Made by a program: the position numbers and the translations under genes
The notes under the pieces: model-generated
Database searches by the model: none
Told to the model about the DNA's origin: nothing
What the model saw: only the letters and a program-made list of their open reading frames with translations
Shown: positions 4,902 through 5,462 of the stretch, piece by piece
Position numbering within the stretch: position 1 is the first letter of the stretch
Layout of the letters: the number at the start of each line of letters is the position of its first letter
NCBI GenBank assembly: GCA_041738285.1
Contig: JBGSQB010000164.1
Span: 1-5,462, forward strand
Direction of reading: 5' to 3'
DNA length: 5,462 bases
From: SZUA-521 sp041738285
Lineage (GTDB): Bacteria; Pseudomonadota; Gammaproteobacteria; Pseudomonadales; Azotimanducaceae

Positions 4902-4951
4902 TGCGCCAGCGCAGAGCAAACGTTAATTTGAATGCGCGTGGTGGGATCGAC

Positions 4952-5462
4952 GTGATAGGGCTTTGGAGGCTGACACTACCCGATGGTCGCGCAAGCGTTG
5001 CACTCGCGGGGCGCGTCATCATCGGCGCGGGCGACGCAAGCGACATCCGCTTGACCGAGGCTGGAATCGAGCTCAGGCACGCGCTCATCACCGTCGACGA
5101 CGATCAAGTCTGGCTGGAGGATCTTTCCTTCGGGCACACGTTCATCAACGACGAAGTGGTTCAGTCTGCGCGTCGCCTCAACGACGGCGACCGACTGGCC
5201 TTCGCGTCGGCAGCGTTCCGCCTGGTCCGAGAAACCGCGCCTGATCAGCCACGCCCAGCAGTCGCGGGGAGTGACCTGCCAACCACGCAGAAGATATGTG
5301 TGACGTCGACACCTCGACCACGCACCCAGGCACGCGCGCCGGCCAGACAAACGAGCCTGCGTTACGCGATGAGCACACTCGCCGCGGCCATCCTGGTCAT
5401 CCTGGCCATCCTGGCATGGCAGCCGCACGCGAGGCTGTCGCCCATGGCGCAGCCGCGTGCCT
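4952..5462 (+). CDS. Degenerate FHA-domain protein with a transmembrane helix, N-terminal part
   Basis: 170 codons are visible; the gene continues beyond the window. Residues about 5-93 form an FHA fold: WRLTLPDGRASVALAGRVIIG, DASDIRLTEAGIELRHALITV, VWLEDLSFGHTFINDEVV, then LNDGDRLAFASAAFRLV. FHA domains normally bind phosphothreonine, but the binding residues are replaced here: the GR Arg is A26, the Ser of the S-R-x-H motif is E40, and the N-G-T loop reads G-H-T and is one residue shorter. H43 is kept. A basic, Pro-rich linker (about 95-137) leads to a transmembrane helix, about 140-156 (STLAAAILVILAILAW). The FHA domain should therefore be cytoplasmic and the unseen C-terminus periplasmic. 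The start is GTG at 4952, preceded by GGTGGG 6 nt away and by the sigma-54 promoter; TTG at 4928 is an alternative. FHA/helix/periplasmic layouts also occur in YscD-type secretion ring proteins, but that is only one possibility. Confidence 0.8.
   Translation, partial: MIGLWRLTLPDGRASVALAGRVIIGAGDASDIRLTEAGIELRHALITVDDDQVWLEDLSFGHTFINDEVVQSARRLNDGDRLAFASAAFRLVRETAPDQPRPAVAGSDLPTTQKICVTSTPRPRTQARAPARQTSLRYAMSTLAAAILVILAILAWQPHARLSPMAQPRA
5389..5415 (+). repeat. Three tandem 9-bp repeats in the membrane-helix codons
   Basis: CATCCTGGY occurs three times in a row and encodes Ile-Leu-Val, Ile-Leu-Ala, Ile-Leu-Ala within the predicted transmembrane helix. The 9-bp unit keeps frame, so copy-number change would alter helix length by three residues without a frameshift. 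Confidence 0.7.

Larger units (their letters stand above)
4841..4906. repeat. 23-bp imperfect inverted repeat made of two sigma-54 promoters
   Basis: The arms at 4841-4863 and 4884-4906 match at 20 of 23 positions; two of the three differences are G.T-type. They are separated by 20 nt. Each arm contains one complete -24/-12 promoter and about 8 bp beyond the -12 element (TTGCCTGCGC and TTGCATGCGC), so the repeat reflects two copies of the same promoter facing away from each other. A second, tighter dyad overlaps the right arm: 4883-4894 pairs with 4900-4911, 12 bp with one G.T pair and a 5-nt loop. Both predicted start sites lie outside or at the edge of these dyads, so they matter as DNA rather than as RNA hairpins. 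Confidence 0.8.

Noticed and set aside
4976..5428. 150-codon - strand open frame opposite the FHA gene
   Set aside because: The + strand frame has the FHA motif series and membrane helix; the antisense frame shows no family pattern.

Overview
The window is high-GC proteobacterial DNA. Protein families, Gram-negative-type signal peptides, a lipoprotein with Asp at +2 and sigma-54 type promoters all fit a gamma- or betaproteobacterium; nothing here fixes the genus. No rRNA, tRNA, CRISPR array, transposase or phage gene was seen.

Left part (about 1-2390): the start of an alkaline-phosphatase-superfamily phosphodiesterase-like gene runs leftward off the window edge. Divergent from it on the + strand are a UDP-glucuronate decarboxylase (UDP-xylose synthase type, nucleotide-sugar supply for surface polysaccharide) and a phytanoyl-CoA dioxygenase-like Fe(II)/2-oxoglutarate oxygenase.

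Middle part (about 2454-3980, - strand): a probable operon of three small exported proteins. In transcription order these are an EF-hand Ca-binding protein, a small proline-rich lipoprotein, and a two-BON-domain periplasmic protein. It is preceded by a near-consensus sigma-54 (-24/-12) promoter. Two related 20-22 bp dyads are centred about 100 and 192 bp upstream of the predicted start site, the usual distance for enhancer-binding-protein sites.

Right part (about 3978-5462): a leftward gene encodes two CBS domains fused to an OmpR/PhoB-type winged helix with no receiver domain. Divergent from it is a gene, cut by the window end, for a cytoplasmic degenerate FHA domain followed by a transmembrane helix. 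The 143-bp gap between them carries two more sigma-54 promoters, back to back. They are so alike that they form a 23-bp imperfect inverted repeat.

The main discovery is regulatory. Three strict GG-N10-GC sigma-54 promoters occur within about 1.1 kb and link an envelope Ca/BON module, a ligand-sensing DNA-binding regulator and an FHA membrane protein into one likely regulon. The sigma-54 activator itself is not in the window. Functions beyond family level are inference.
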